DNA from: Cyprinodon diabolis
Lineage: Eukaryota > Chordata > Actinopteri > Cyprinodontiformes > Cyprinodontidae
NCBI GenBank assembly: GCA_030533445.1
Contig: CM060065.1
Coordinates: 558,001-622,000, forward strand
DNA: 64,000 nt
Reading direction: 5' to 3'
Below are positions 29,201 through 42,500 of this stretch, one piece after another (the stretch's first letter is position 1; each line of letters opens with the position of its first letter). The notes under the pieces are model-generated. The model was not told the DNA's origin and did no database searches. It saw only the letters and a list, made by a program, of their open reading frames with translations. Both the position numbers and the translations under genes were made by a program.

Positions 29201-32200
29201 CTAATCTGGACCCACCTGCTGGCTAATCCGGAACCACCTGCTGGCTAATCCGTATTCACCTGCTGGCTAATCTGGACCCACCTGCTGGCTAATCCGGACC
29301 CACCTGCTGGCTAATCCGGACCCACCTGCTGGCTTATCCGGACCCACCTGCTGGCTAATCCGTACTCACCTGCTGGCTAACCTGGACACACCTTCTGGCT
29401 AATCCGGACCCACCTGCTGGCTAATCCGTATTCACCTGCTGGCTAATCTGGACCCACCTGCTGGCTAATCCAGACCCACCTGCTGGCTAAATCGTACTCA
29501 CCTGCTGGCTAACCTGGACCCACCTGCTGGCTAATCCAAACCCACCTGCTGGCTAATCCGGACCCACCAGCTGGCTAATCCGTACTCACCTGCTGGCGAA
29601 CCTGGACCCACCTGCTGGCTAAAGTCTGGACCCACCTGCTGGCTAATCCGGACCCACCTGCTGGCTAATCTGTATTCACCCGCTGGCTAATCTGTACCCA
29701 CCTGCGGGCTAATCCAGACCCTTCTGCTGGCTAATCGGTACTCATCTGCTGGCTAATCCGGACCCACCTGCTGGCTAATCCGTACTCATCTGCTGGCTAA
29801 TCCAAACCCACCTGCAGGCTAATCCGGACCCACCTGCTGGCTAATCCGTATTCACCTGCTGGCTAATCACGACCCACATGCTGGCTAATCCAGACCCACC
29901 TGCTGGCTAACCTGGACCCACCTGCTGGCTAATCCAAACCCACCTGCTGGCTAATCCGTATTCACCTGCTGGCTAATCTGGACTCACCTGCTGGCTAATC
30001 CAGACCCACACACTGGCTAATCCGTACTCACCTGCTGGCTAACCTGGTCCCACCTGCTGGCTAATCTAAACCCACCTGCTGGCTAATCCGGACCCACCTG
30101 CTGGCTAATCCGTACTCATCTGCTGGCTAATCCGGACCCACTTGCTGGCTAATCCGGACCCACCTGCTGGCTAATCCGTATTCACCTGCTGGCTAATCCA
30201 GACCCACCTGCTGGCTAATCCATACTCATCTGCTTGCTAATCCAAACCCACCTGCAGGCTAATCCGGACCCACCTGCTGGCTAATCCGTATTCACCTGCT
30301 GGCTAATCTGGACCAACCAGCTGTCTAACCTGGACCCACCTGCTGGCTAATCCAGACCCACCTGCTGGCTAATCCAGACCCACCTGCTGGCTAATCCGTA
30401 TTCACCTGCTGGCTAATCTGGACTCACCTGCTGGCTAATCCAGACCCACACACTGGCTAATCCGTACTCACCTGCTGGCTAACCTGGTCCCACCTGCTGG
30501 CTAATCTAAACCCACCTGCTGGCTAATCCGGACCCACCTGCTGGCTAATCCGTACTCATCTGCTGGCTAAACCGGACACACTTGCTGGCTAATCCGGACC
30601 CACCTGCTGGCTAATCCGTATTCACCTGCTGGCTAATCCAGACCCACCTGCTGGCTAATCCATACTCATCTGCTTGCTAATCCAAACCCACCTGCAGGCT
30701 AATCCGGACCCACCTGCTGGCTAATCCGTATTCACCTGCTGGCTAATCCAGACCCACCTGCTGGCTAATCCATACTCATCTGCTTGCTAATCCAAACCCA
30801 CCTGCAGGCTAATCCGGACCCACCTGCTGGCTAATCCGTATTCACCTGCTGGCTAATCTGGACCAACCAGCTGTCTAACCTGGACCCACCTGCTGGCTAA
30901 TCCAGACCCACCTGCTGGCTAATCCAGACCCACCTGCTGGCTAATCCGTATTCACCTGCTGGCTATTCTGGACTCACCTGCTGGCTAATCCAGACCCACA
31001 CACTGGCTAATCCGTACTCACCTGCTGGCTAACCTGGTCCCACCTGCTGGCTAATCTAAACCCACCTGCTGGCTAATCCGGACCCACCTGCTGGCTAATC
31101 CGTACTCATCTGCTGGCTAATCCGGACCCACTTGCTGGCTAATCCGGACCCACCTGCTGGCTAATCCGTATTCACCTGCTGGCTAATCCAGACCCACCTG
31201 CTGGCTAATCCATACTCATCTGCTTGCTAATCCAAACCCACCTGCAGGCTAATCCGGACCCACCTGCTGGCTAATCCGTATTCACCTGCTGGCTAATCTG
31301 GACCAACCAGCTGTCTAACCTGGACCCACCTGCTGGCTAATCCAGACCCACCTGCTGGCTAATCCAGACCCACCTGCTGGCTAACCTGGACCCACCTGCT
31401 GGCTAATCCAAACCCACCTGCTGGCTAATCCGTATTCACCTGCTGGCTAATCTGGACCCACCTGCTGGCTAATCCAGACCCACCTGCTGGCTAATCCGTA
31501 CTCATCTATTGGCTAATCCGGACCCACCTGCTGGCTAACCCAGACCCACCTGCTGGCTAACCCAGACCCACCTGCTGGCTAATCCGGACCCACCTGCTTG
31601 CTAATCTGTACTCACCTGCTGGCTAACCTGGACCCACCTGCTGGCAAACCTGGACCCACCTGCTGGCTAATCCAAACCCACCTGCTGGCTAATCCGGACC
31701 CACCTGCTGGCTAATCCGTATTCACCTGCTGGCTAATCTGGACCCACCTGCTGGCTAATCCGGAACCACCTGCTGGCTAATCCGTATTCACCTGCTGGCT
31801 AATCTGGACCCACCTGCTGGCTAATCCGGACCCACCTGCTGGCTAATCCGGACCCACCTGCTGGCTAATCCGTACTCACCTGCTGGCTAACCTGGACACA
31901 CCTGCTGGCTAATCCGGACCCACCTGCTGGCTAATCCGTATTCACCTGCTGGCTAATCTGGACCCACCTGCTGGCTAATCCAGACCCACCTGCTGGCTAA
32001 GTCGTACTCACCTGCTGGCTAACCTGGACCCACCTGCTGGCTAATCCAAACCCACCCGCTGACTAATCCGGACCCACCTGCTGGCTAATCCGTATTCACC
32101 TGCTGGCTAATCCAGACCCACCTGCTGGCTAATCCAGACCCACCTGCTGGCTTATCCGTATTCACCTGCTGGCTAATCCGTATTCACCTGCTGGCTAACC

Positions 32201-33545
32201 TGGACCCACCTGCTGGCTAATCAAAACCCACCTGCTGGCTAATCCGGACCCACCTGCTGGCTAATCCAGACCCGCCTAATGGCTAACCTGGACCCACCTG
32301 CTGGCTAATCCAGACCCACATGCTGGCTAATCTGGACCCACCTGCTGGCTAATTCGGACCCACCTGCTGGCTAATTCGGACCCACCTGCTGGATAATACG
32401 TACTCACCTGCTGGCTAATCCGTATTCACCTGCTGGCTAACCTGGACCCACCTGCTGAATAATCCAGACCCACCTGCTGGCTAATCAGTACTCATCTACT
32501 GGCTAATCCGGACCCACCTGCTGGCTAATCCAGACCCACCTGCTGGCTAACCTGGACCCACCTGCTGGCTAATCCGGACCCACCTGCTGGATAATACGTA
32601 CTCACCTGCTGGCTAATCCGTGTTCACCTGCTGGCTAACCTGGACCCACCTGCTGAATAATCCAGACCCACCTGCTGGCTAATCAGTACTCATCTGCTGG
32701 CTAATCCGGACCCACCTGCTGGCTAATCCGGACCCACCTGCTGGCTAATCCGGACCCACCTGCTGGCTAATCCAGACCCACCTGCTGGCTAACCTGGACC
32801 CACCTGCTGGCTAATCCGGACCCACCTGCTGGCTAATCCGTACTCACCTGCTGGCTAGCCTGGACCCACCTGCTGTCTAATCCGGACCCACCTGCTGGCT
32901 AATCCGTATTCACCTGCTGGCTAATCTGGATCCACCTGCTGGCTAATCCGGACCCACCTGCTGGCTAATCCGTACTCACCTGCTTGCTAACCTGGACCCA
33001 CCTGCTGGCTAATCCGGACCCACCTGCTGGCTAATCCGTATTCACCTGCTGGCTTATCTGGACCCACCTGCTGGCTAATCCGGACCCACCTGCTGGCCAA
33101 TCCGGACCCACCTGCTGGCTAATCCGTACTCACCTGCTGGCTAAACTAAACCCACCTGCTGGCTAACCCAGATCCACCTGCTGGCTAATACGTACTCATC
33201 TGCTGGCTAATCCGGACCCACCTGCTGGCTAATCCGTATTCACCTGCTGGCTAATCCAGACCCACCTGCTGGCTAATCCGTACTCATCTGCTGGCTAATC
33301 CAAACCCACCTGCAGGCTAATCCGGACCCACGTGCTGGCTAATCCGTATTCACCCGCTGGCTAATCTGGACCAACCTGCTGGCTAACCTGGACCCACCTG
33401 CTGGCTAATCCGGACCCACTTGCTGGCTAATCCGTACTCACCTGCTTGCTAACCTGGACCCACCTGCTGGCTAATCCGGACCCACCTGCTCTGCTGGCTA
33501 ATCCGGACCCACCTGCTGGCTAATCCGTACTCACCTGCTGGCTAA
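20261..33545. repeat. Satellite super-repeat copy 1 (~13.3 kb)
   Basis: Bounded by the rare variant ACCTGAACCC at 20261 and its next occurrence at 33546. Contains a GGCTATGCCGG marker (24613), a CTAAGTCGTACTC marker (31997) and ATCTATTGGC at about 28912 and 31505. Shorter than copy 2 by about 2 kb, so indels of whole blocks separate them. Boundaries are arbitrary because the array is cyclic. Confidence 0.75.
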
Positions 33546-36500
33546 CCTGAACCCACCTGCTGGCTAATCCAGACCCACCTGCTGGCTAATCCGTATTCAC
33601 CTGCAGGCTTATCTGGACCCACCTGCTGGCTAATCCGGACCCACCTGCTGGCTAATCCGTACTCACCTGATCGCTAACCTGGACCCACATGCTGACTATT
33701 CCGGACCCACCTGCTGGCTAATCCGTATTCACCTGCTGGCTAATCTGGACCCACCTGCTGGCTAATCCAGACCCACCTGTTTGCTAATCCGTATTCACCT
33801 GCTGGCTAACCTGGACCCACCTGCTGGCTAATCAAAACCCACCTGCTGGCTAATCCGGACCCACCTGCTGGCTAATCCAGACCCGCCTAATGGCTAACCT
33901 GGACCCACCTGCTGGCTAATCCGTATTCACCTGCTGGCTAATCTGGACCCACCTGCTGGCTAATCCAGACCCACCTGCTGGCTAATCCGGACCCACCTGC
34001 CGGCTAATCTGTACTCACCTGCTGCCTAACCTGGACCCACCTGCTGGCTAACCTGGACCCACCTGCTGGCTAATACAAACCCACCTGCTGGCTAATCCGG
34101 ACCCACCTGCTGGCTAATCCGTATTCACCTGCTGGCTAATCTGGACCCACCTGCTGGCTAATCCGGACCCACCTGCTCTGCTGGCTAATCCGGACCCACC
34201 TGCTGGCTAATCCGTACTCACCTGCTGGCTAACCTGGACCCACCTGCTGGCTAATCCAGACCCACCTGCTGGCTAATCCGTATTCACCTGCAGGCTAATC
34301 TGGACCCACCTGCTGGCTAATCCGGACCCACCTGCTGGCTAATCCGTACTCACCTGATGGCTAACCTGGACCCACCTGCTGACTATTCCGGACCCACCTG
34401 CTGGCTAATCCGTATTCACCTGCTGGCTAATCCAGACCCACCTGCTGGCTAATCCAGACCCACCTGCTGGCTAATCCGTATTCACCTGCTGGCTAACCTG
34501 GACCCACCTGCTGGCTAATCCGGACCCACCTGCTCTGCTGGCTAATCCGGACCCACCTGCTGGCTAATCCGTACTCACCTGCTGGCTAACCTGGACCCAC
34601 CTGCTGGCTAATCCAGACCCACCTGCTGGCTAATCCGTATTCACCTGCAGGCTTATCTGGACCCACCTGCTGGCTAATCCGGACCCACCTGCTGGCTAAT
34701 CCGTACTCACCTGATGGCTAACCTGGACCCACCTGCTGACTATTCCGGACCCACCTGCTGGCTGATCCGTATTCACCTGCTGGCTAATCTGGACCCACCT
34801 GCTGGCTAATCCAGACCCACCTGCTGGCTAATCCGTATTCACCTGCCGGCTAACCTGGACCCACCTGCTAGCTAATCAAAACCCACCTGCTGGCTAATCC
34901 GGACCCACCTGCTGGCTAATCCGGACCCGCCAAATGGCTAACCTGGACCCACCTGCTGGCTAATCCAAACCCACCTGCTGGCTAATCCGTATTCACCTGC
35001 TGGCTAATCTGGACCCACCTGCTGGCTAATCCAGACCCACCTGCTGGCTAATCCGGACCCACCTGCCGGCTAATCTGTACTCACCTGCTGCCTAACCTGG
35101 ACCCACCTGCTGGCTAACCTGGACCCACCTGCTGGCTAATACAAACCCACCTGCTGGCTAATCCGGACCCACCTGCTGGCTAATCCGTATTCACCTGCTG
35201 GCTAATCTGGACCCACCTGCTGGCTAATCCGGACCCACCTGCTCTGCTGGCTAATCCGGACCCACCTGCTGGCTAATCCGTACTCACCTGCTGGCTAACC
35301 TGGACCCACCTGCTGGCTACTCCAGACCCACCTGCTGGCTAATCCGTATTCACCTGCAGGCTAATCTGGACCCACCTGCTGGCTAATCCGGACCCACCTG
35401 CTGGCTAATCCGGACCCACCTGCTGGCTAATCCGTACTCACCTGATGGCTAACCTGGACCCACCTGCTGACTAATCCGGACCCACCTGCTGGCTAATCCG
35501 TATTCACCTGCTGGCTAATCCAGACCCACCTGCTGGCTAATCCAGACCCACCTGCTGGCTAATCCGTATTCACCTGCTGGCTAACCTGGACCCACCTGCT
35601 GGCTAATCCGGACCCACCTGCTCTGCTGGCTAATCCGGACCCACCTGCTGGCTAATCCGTACTCACCTGCTGGCTAACCTGGACCCACCTGCTGGCTAAT
35701 CCAGACCCACCTGCTGGCTAATCCGTATTCACCTGCAGGCTTATCTGGACCCACCTGCTGGCTAATCCGGACCCACCTGCTGGCTAATCCGTACTCACCT
35801 GATGGCTAACCTGGACCCACCTGCTGACTATTCCGGACCCACCTGCTGGCTAATCCGTATTCACCTGCTGGCTAATCTGGACCCACCTGCTGGCTAATCC
35901 AGACCCACCTGCTGGCTAATCCGTATTCACCTGCCGGCTAACCTGGACCCACCTGCTGGCTAATCAAAACCCACCTGCTGGCTAATCCGGACCCACCTGC
36001 TGGCTAATCCGGACCCGCCAAATGGCTAACCTGGACCCACCTGCTGGCTAATCCAAACCCACCTGCTGGCTAATCCGTATTCACCTGCTGGCTAATCTGG
36101 ACCCACCTGCTGGCTAATCCAGACCCACCTGCTGGCTAATCCGGACCCACCTGCCGGCTAATCTGTACTCACCTGCTGCCTAACCTGGACCCACCTGCTG
36201 GCTAACCTGGACCCACCTGCTGGCTAATACAAACCCACCTGCTGGCTAATCCGGACCCACCTGCTGGCTAATCCGTATTCACCTGCTGGCTAATCTGGAC
36301 CCACCTGCTGGCTAATCCGGACCCACCTGCTCTGCTGGCTAATCCGGACCCACCTGCTGGCTAATCCGTACTCACCTGCTGGCTAACCTGGACCCACCTG
36401 CTGGCTACTCCAGACCCACCTGCTGGCTAATCCGTATTCACCTGCAGGCTAATCTGGACCCACCTGCTGGCTAATCCGGACCCACCTGCTGGCTAATCCG

Positions 36501-39500
36501 GACCCACCTGCTGGCTAATCCGTACTCACCTGATGGCTAACCTGGACCCACCTGCTGACTAATCCAGACCCACCTGCTGGCTAATCCGTATTCACCTGCT
36601 GGCTAACCTGGACCCACCTGCTGGCTAATCCGGACCCACCTGCTCTGCTGGCTAATCCGGACCCACCTGCTGGCTAATCCGTACTCACCTGCTGGCTAAC
36701 CTGGACCCACCTGCTGGCTAATCCAGACCCACCTGCTGGCTAATCCGTATTCACCTGCAGGCTTATCTGGACCCACCTGCTGGCTAATCCGGACCCACCT
36801 GCTGGCTAATCCGTACTCACCTGATGGCTAACCTGGACCCACCTGCTGACTATTCCGGACCCACCTGCTGGCTAATCCGTATTCACCTGCTGGCTAATCT
36901 GGACCCACCTGCTGGCTAATCCAGACCCACCTGCTGGCTAATCCGTATTCACCTGCCGGCTAACCTGGACCCACCTGCTGGCTAATCAAAACCCACCTGC
37001 TGGCTAATCCGGACCCACCTGCTGGCTAATCCAGACCCGCCTAATGGCTAACCTGGACCCACCTGCTGGCTAATCCAAACCCACCTGCTGGCTAATCCGT
37101 ATTCACCTGCTGGCTAATCTGGACCCACCTGCTGGCTAATCCAGACCCACCTGCTGGCTAATCCGGACCCACCTGCCGGCTAATCTGTACTCACCTGCTG
37201 CCTAACCTGGACCCACCTGCTGGCTAACTTGGACCCACCTGCTGGCTAATACAAACCCACCTGCTGGCTAATCCGGACCCACCTGCTGGCTAATCCGTAT
37301 TCACCTGCTGGCTAATCTGGACCCACCTGCTGGCTAATCCGGACCCACCTGCTCTGCTGGCTAATCCGGACCCACCTGCTGGCTAATCCGTACTCACCTG
37401 CTGGCTAACCTGGACCCACCTGCTGGCTAATCCAGACCCACCTGCTGGCTAATCTGGACCCACCTGCAGGCTAATCTGGACCCACCTGCTGGCTAATCCG
37501 GACCCACCTGCTGGCTAATCCGTACTCACCTGATGGCTAACCTGGACCCACCTGCTGACTAATCCGGACCCACCTGCTGGCTAATCCGTATTCACCTGCT
37601 GGCTAATCCAGACCCACCTGCTGGCTAATCCAGACCCACCTGCTGGCTAATCCGTATTCACCTGCTGGCTAATCCGGACCCACCTGCTGGCTAATCCAGA
37701 CCCGCCTAATGGCTAACCTGGACCCACCTGCTGGCTAATCCAGACCCACATGCTGGCTAATCTGGACCCACCTGCTGGCTAATTCGGACCCACCTGCTGG
37801 ATAATACGTACTCACCTGCTGGCTAATCCGTATTCACCTGCTGGCTAACCTGGACCCACCTGCTGAATAATCCAGACCCACCTGCTGGCTAATCCGTATT
37901 CACCTGCTGGCTAATCTGGACCCACCTGCTGGCTAATCCGGACCCACCTGCTGGCTAATCCGTACTCACCTGCTTGCTAACCTGGACCCACCTGCTGGCT
38001 AATCCGTATTCACCTGCTGGCTTATCTGGACCCACCTGCTGGCTAATCCGGACCCACCTGATGGCCAATCCGGACCCACCTGCTGGCTAATCCGTACTCA
38101 CCTGCTGGCTAATCTAAACCCACCTGCTGGCTAATCCGGACCCACCTGCTGGCTAATCCGGACCCACCTGCTGGCCAATCCGGACCCACCTGCTGGCTAA
38201 TCCGTACTCACCTGCTGGCTAATCCAAACCCACCTGCAGGCTAATCCGGACCCACGTGCTGGCTAATCCGTATTCACCCGCTGGCTAATCTGGACCAACC
38301 TGCTGGCTAACCTGGACCCACCTGCTGGCTAATCCGGACCCACTTGCTGGCTAATCCGTACTCACCTGCTTGCTAACCTGGACCCACCTGCTGGCTAATC
38401 CGGACCCACCTGCTGGCTAATCCGGACCCACCTGCTGGCTTATCTGGACCCACCTGCTGGCTAATCCGGACCCACCTGCTGGCCAATCCGGACCCACTTG
38501 CTGGCTAATCCGTACTCACCTGCTAGCTAATCTAAACCCACCTGCTGGCTAATCCGGACCCACCTGCTGGCTAATCCGTACTCATCTGCTGGCTAATCCG
38601 GACCCACCTGCTGGCTAATCCGGACCCACCTGCTCTGCTGGCTAATCCGGACCCACCTGCTGGCTAATCCGTACTCACCTGCTGGCTAACCTGGACCCAC
38701 CTGCTGGCTAATCTGTACTCACCTGCTGCCTAACCTGGACCCACCTGCTGGCTAACTTGGACCCACCTGCTGGCTAATACAAACCCACCTGCTGGCTAAT
38801 CCGGACCCACCTGCTGGCTAATCCGTATTCACCTGCTGGCTAATCTGGACCCACCTGCTGGCTAATCCGGACCCACCTGCTCTGCTGGCTAATCCGGACC
38901 CACCTGCTGGCTAATCCGTACTCACCTGCTGGCTAACCTGGACCCACCTGCTGGCTAATCCAGACCCACCTGCTGGCTAATCTGGACCCACCTGCAGGCT
39001 AATCTGGACCCACCTGCTGGCTAATCTGGACCCACCTGCTGGCTAATCCGTACTCACCTGATGGCTAACCTGGACCCACCTGCTGACTAATCCGGACCCA
39101 CCTGCTGGCTAATCCGTATTCACCTGCTGGCTAATCCAGACCCACCTGCTGGCTAATCCAGACCCACCTGCTGGCTAATCCGTATTCACCTGCTGGCTAA
39201 TCCGGACCCACCTGCTGGCTAATCCAGACCCGCCTAATGGCTAACCTGGACCCACCTGCTGGCTAATCCAGACCCACATGCTGACTAATCTGGACCCACC
39301 TGCTGGCTAATTCGGACCCACCTGCTGGATAATACGTACTCACCTGCTGGCTAATCCGTATTCACCTGCTGGCTAACCTGGACCCACCTGCTGAATAATC
39401 CAGACCCACCTGCTGGCTAATCCGTATTCACCTGCTGGCTAATCTGGACCCACCTGCTGGCTAATCCGGACCCACCTGCTGGCTAATCCGTACTCACCTG

Positions 39501-42500
39501 CTTGCTAACCTGGACCCACCTGCTGGCTAATCCGGACCCACCTGCTGGCTAATCCGTATTCACCTGCTGGCTTATCTGGACCCACCTGCTGGCTAATCCG
39601 GACCCACCTGATGGCCAATCCGGACCCACCTGCTGGCTAATCCGTACTCACCTGCTGGCTAATCTAAACCCACCTGCTGGCTAATCCGGACCCACCTGCT
39701 GGCTAATCCGGACCCACCTGCTGGCCAATCCGGACCCACCTGCTGGCTAATCCGTACTCACCTGCTGGCTAATCCAAACCCACCTGCAGGCTAATCCGGA
39801 CCCACGTGCTGGCTAATCCGTATTCACCCGCTGGCTAATCTGGACCAACCTGCTGGCTAACCTGGACCCACCTGCTGGCTAATCCGGACCCACTTGCTGG
39901 CTAATCCGTACTCACCTGCTTGCTAACCTGGACCCACCTGCTGGCTAATCCGGACCCACCTGCTGGCTAATCCGGACCCACCTGCTGGCTTATCTGGACC
40001 CACCTGCTGGCTAATCCGGACCCACCTGCTGGCCAATCCGGACCCACTTGCTGGCTAATCCGTACTCACCTGCTAGCTAATCTAAACCCACCTGCTGGCT
40101 AATCCGGACCCACCTGCTGGCTAATCCGTACTCATCTGCTGGCTAATCCGGACCCACCTGCTGGCTAATCCGGACCCACCTGCTGGCTAATCCGTATTCA
40201 CCTGCTGGCCAATCCAGACCCACCTGCTGGCTAATCCATACTCATCTGCTGGCTAATCCAAACCCACCTGCAGGCTAATCCGGACCCACGTGCTGGCTAA
40301 TCCGTATTCACCCGCTGGCTAATCTGCACCAACCTCCTGGCTAACCTGGACCCACCTGCTGGCTATGCCGGACCCACTTGCTGGCTAATCCGTACTCACC
40401 TGCTGACGAACCTGGACCCACCTGTTGGCTAATCCAAACCCACCTGCTGGCTAATCCGGACTCACCTGCTGGCTAACCCAGACCCACCTGCTGGCTAACC
40501 CAGACCCACCTGCTGGCTAATCCGTACCCAACTGCTGTCTAATCCGTACTCATCTGCTGGCTAATCCAAACCCACCTGCAGGCTAATCCGGACCTACCTG
40601 CTGGCTAATCCGTATTCACCTGCTGGCTAATCTGGACCCACCTGCTGGCTAATCCAAACCCACCTGTTGGCTAATCCGTATTCACCTGCTGGCTAATCCA
40701 GACCCACCTGCTGGCTAACCTGGACCCACCTGCTGGCTAATCCAAACCCACCTGCTGGCTAATCCGTATTCACCTGCTGGCTAATCTGGACCCACCTGCT
40801 GGCTAATCCAGACCAACCTGCTGGCTAATCCGTACTCATCTGCTGGCTAATCCGGACCCACCTGCTGGCTAACCCAGACCCACCTGCTGGCTAACCCAGA
40901 CCCACCTGCTGGCTAATCCGGACCCACCTGCTGGCTAATCCGTACTCACCTGCTGGCTAACCTGGACCCACCTGGTGGCTAATCCGGACCCACCTGCTGG
41001 CTAATCCGTACTCACCTGCTGGCTAACCTGGACCCACCTGCTGGCTAATCCAAACCCACCTGCTGGCTAATCCGGACCCACCTGCTGGCTAATCCGTACT
41101 CACCTGATGGCTAACCTGGACCCACCTGCTGACTAATCCGGACCCACCTGCTGGCTAATCCGTATTCACCTGCTGGCTAATCCAGACCCACCTGCTGGCT
41201 AATCCAGACCCACCTGCTGGCTAATCCGTATTCACCTGCTGGCTAACCTGGACCCACCTGCTGGCTAATCCGGACCCACCTGCTCTGCTGGCTAATCCGG
41301 ACCCACCTGCTGGCTAATTCGTACTCACCTGCTGGCTAACCTGGACCCACCTGCTGGCTAATACAGACCCACCTGCTGGCTAATCCGTATTCACCTGCAG
41401 GCTTATCTGGACCCACCTGCTGGCTAATCCGGACCCACCTGCTGGCTAATCCGTACTCACCTGATGGCTAACCTGGACCCACCTGCTGACTATTCCGGAC
41501 CCACCTGCTGGCTAATCCGTATTCACCTGCTGGCTAATCTGGACCCACCTGCTGGCTAATCCAGACCCACCTGCTGGCTAATCCGTATTCACCTGCTGGC
41601 TAACCTGGACCCACCTGCTGGCTAATCAAAACCCACCTGCTGGCTAATCCGGACCCACCTGCTGGCTAATCCAGACCCGCCTAATGGCTAACCTGGACCC
41701 ACCTGCTGGCTAATCCGTATTCACCTGCTGGCTAATCTGGACCCACCTGCTGGCTAATCCAGACCCACCTGCTGGCTAATCCGGACCCACCTGCCGGCTA
41801 ATCTGTACTCACCTGCTGCCTAACCTGGACCCACCTGCTGGCTAATACATACCCACCTGCTGGCTAATCCGGACCCACCTGCTGGCTAATCCGTATTCAC
41901 CTGCTGGCTAATCTGGACCCACCTGCTGGCTAATCCGGACCCACCTGCTCTGCTGGCTAATCCGGACCCACCTGCTGGCTAATCCGTACTCACCTGCTGG
42001 CTAACCTGGACCCACCTGCTGGCTAATCCAGACCCACCTGCTGGCTAATCCGTATTCACCTGCAGGCTAATCTGGACCCACCTGCTGGCTAATCCGGACC
42101 CACCTGCTGGCTAATCCGGACCCACCTGCTGGCTAATCCGTACTCACCTGATGGCTAACCTGGACCCACCCGCTGACTAATCCGGACCCACCTGCTGGCT
42201 AATCCGTATTCACCTGCTGGCTAATCCAGACCCACCTGCTGGCTAATCCGTATTCACCTGCTGGCTAACCTGGACCCACCTGCTGGCTAATCAAAACCCA
42301 CCTGCTGGCTAATCCGGACCCACCTGCTGGCTAATCCAGACCCGCCTAATGGCTAACCTGGACCCACCTGCTGGCTAATCCAGACCCACATGCTGGCTAA
42401 TCCAGACCCGCCTAATGGCTAACCTGGACCCACCTGCTGGCTAATTCAGACCCACATGCTGGCTAATCCGGACCCACCTGCTGGCTAATCCGGACCCACC

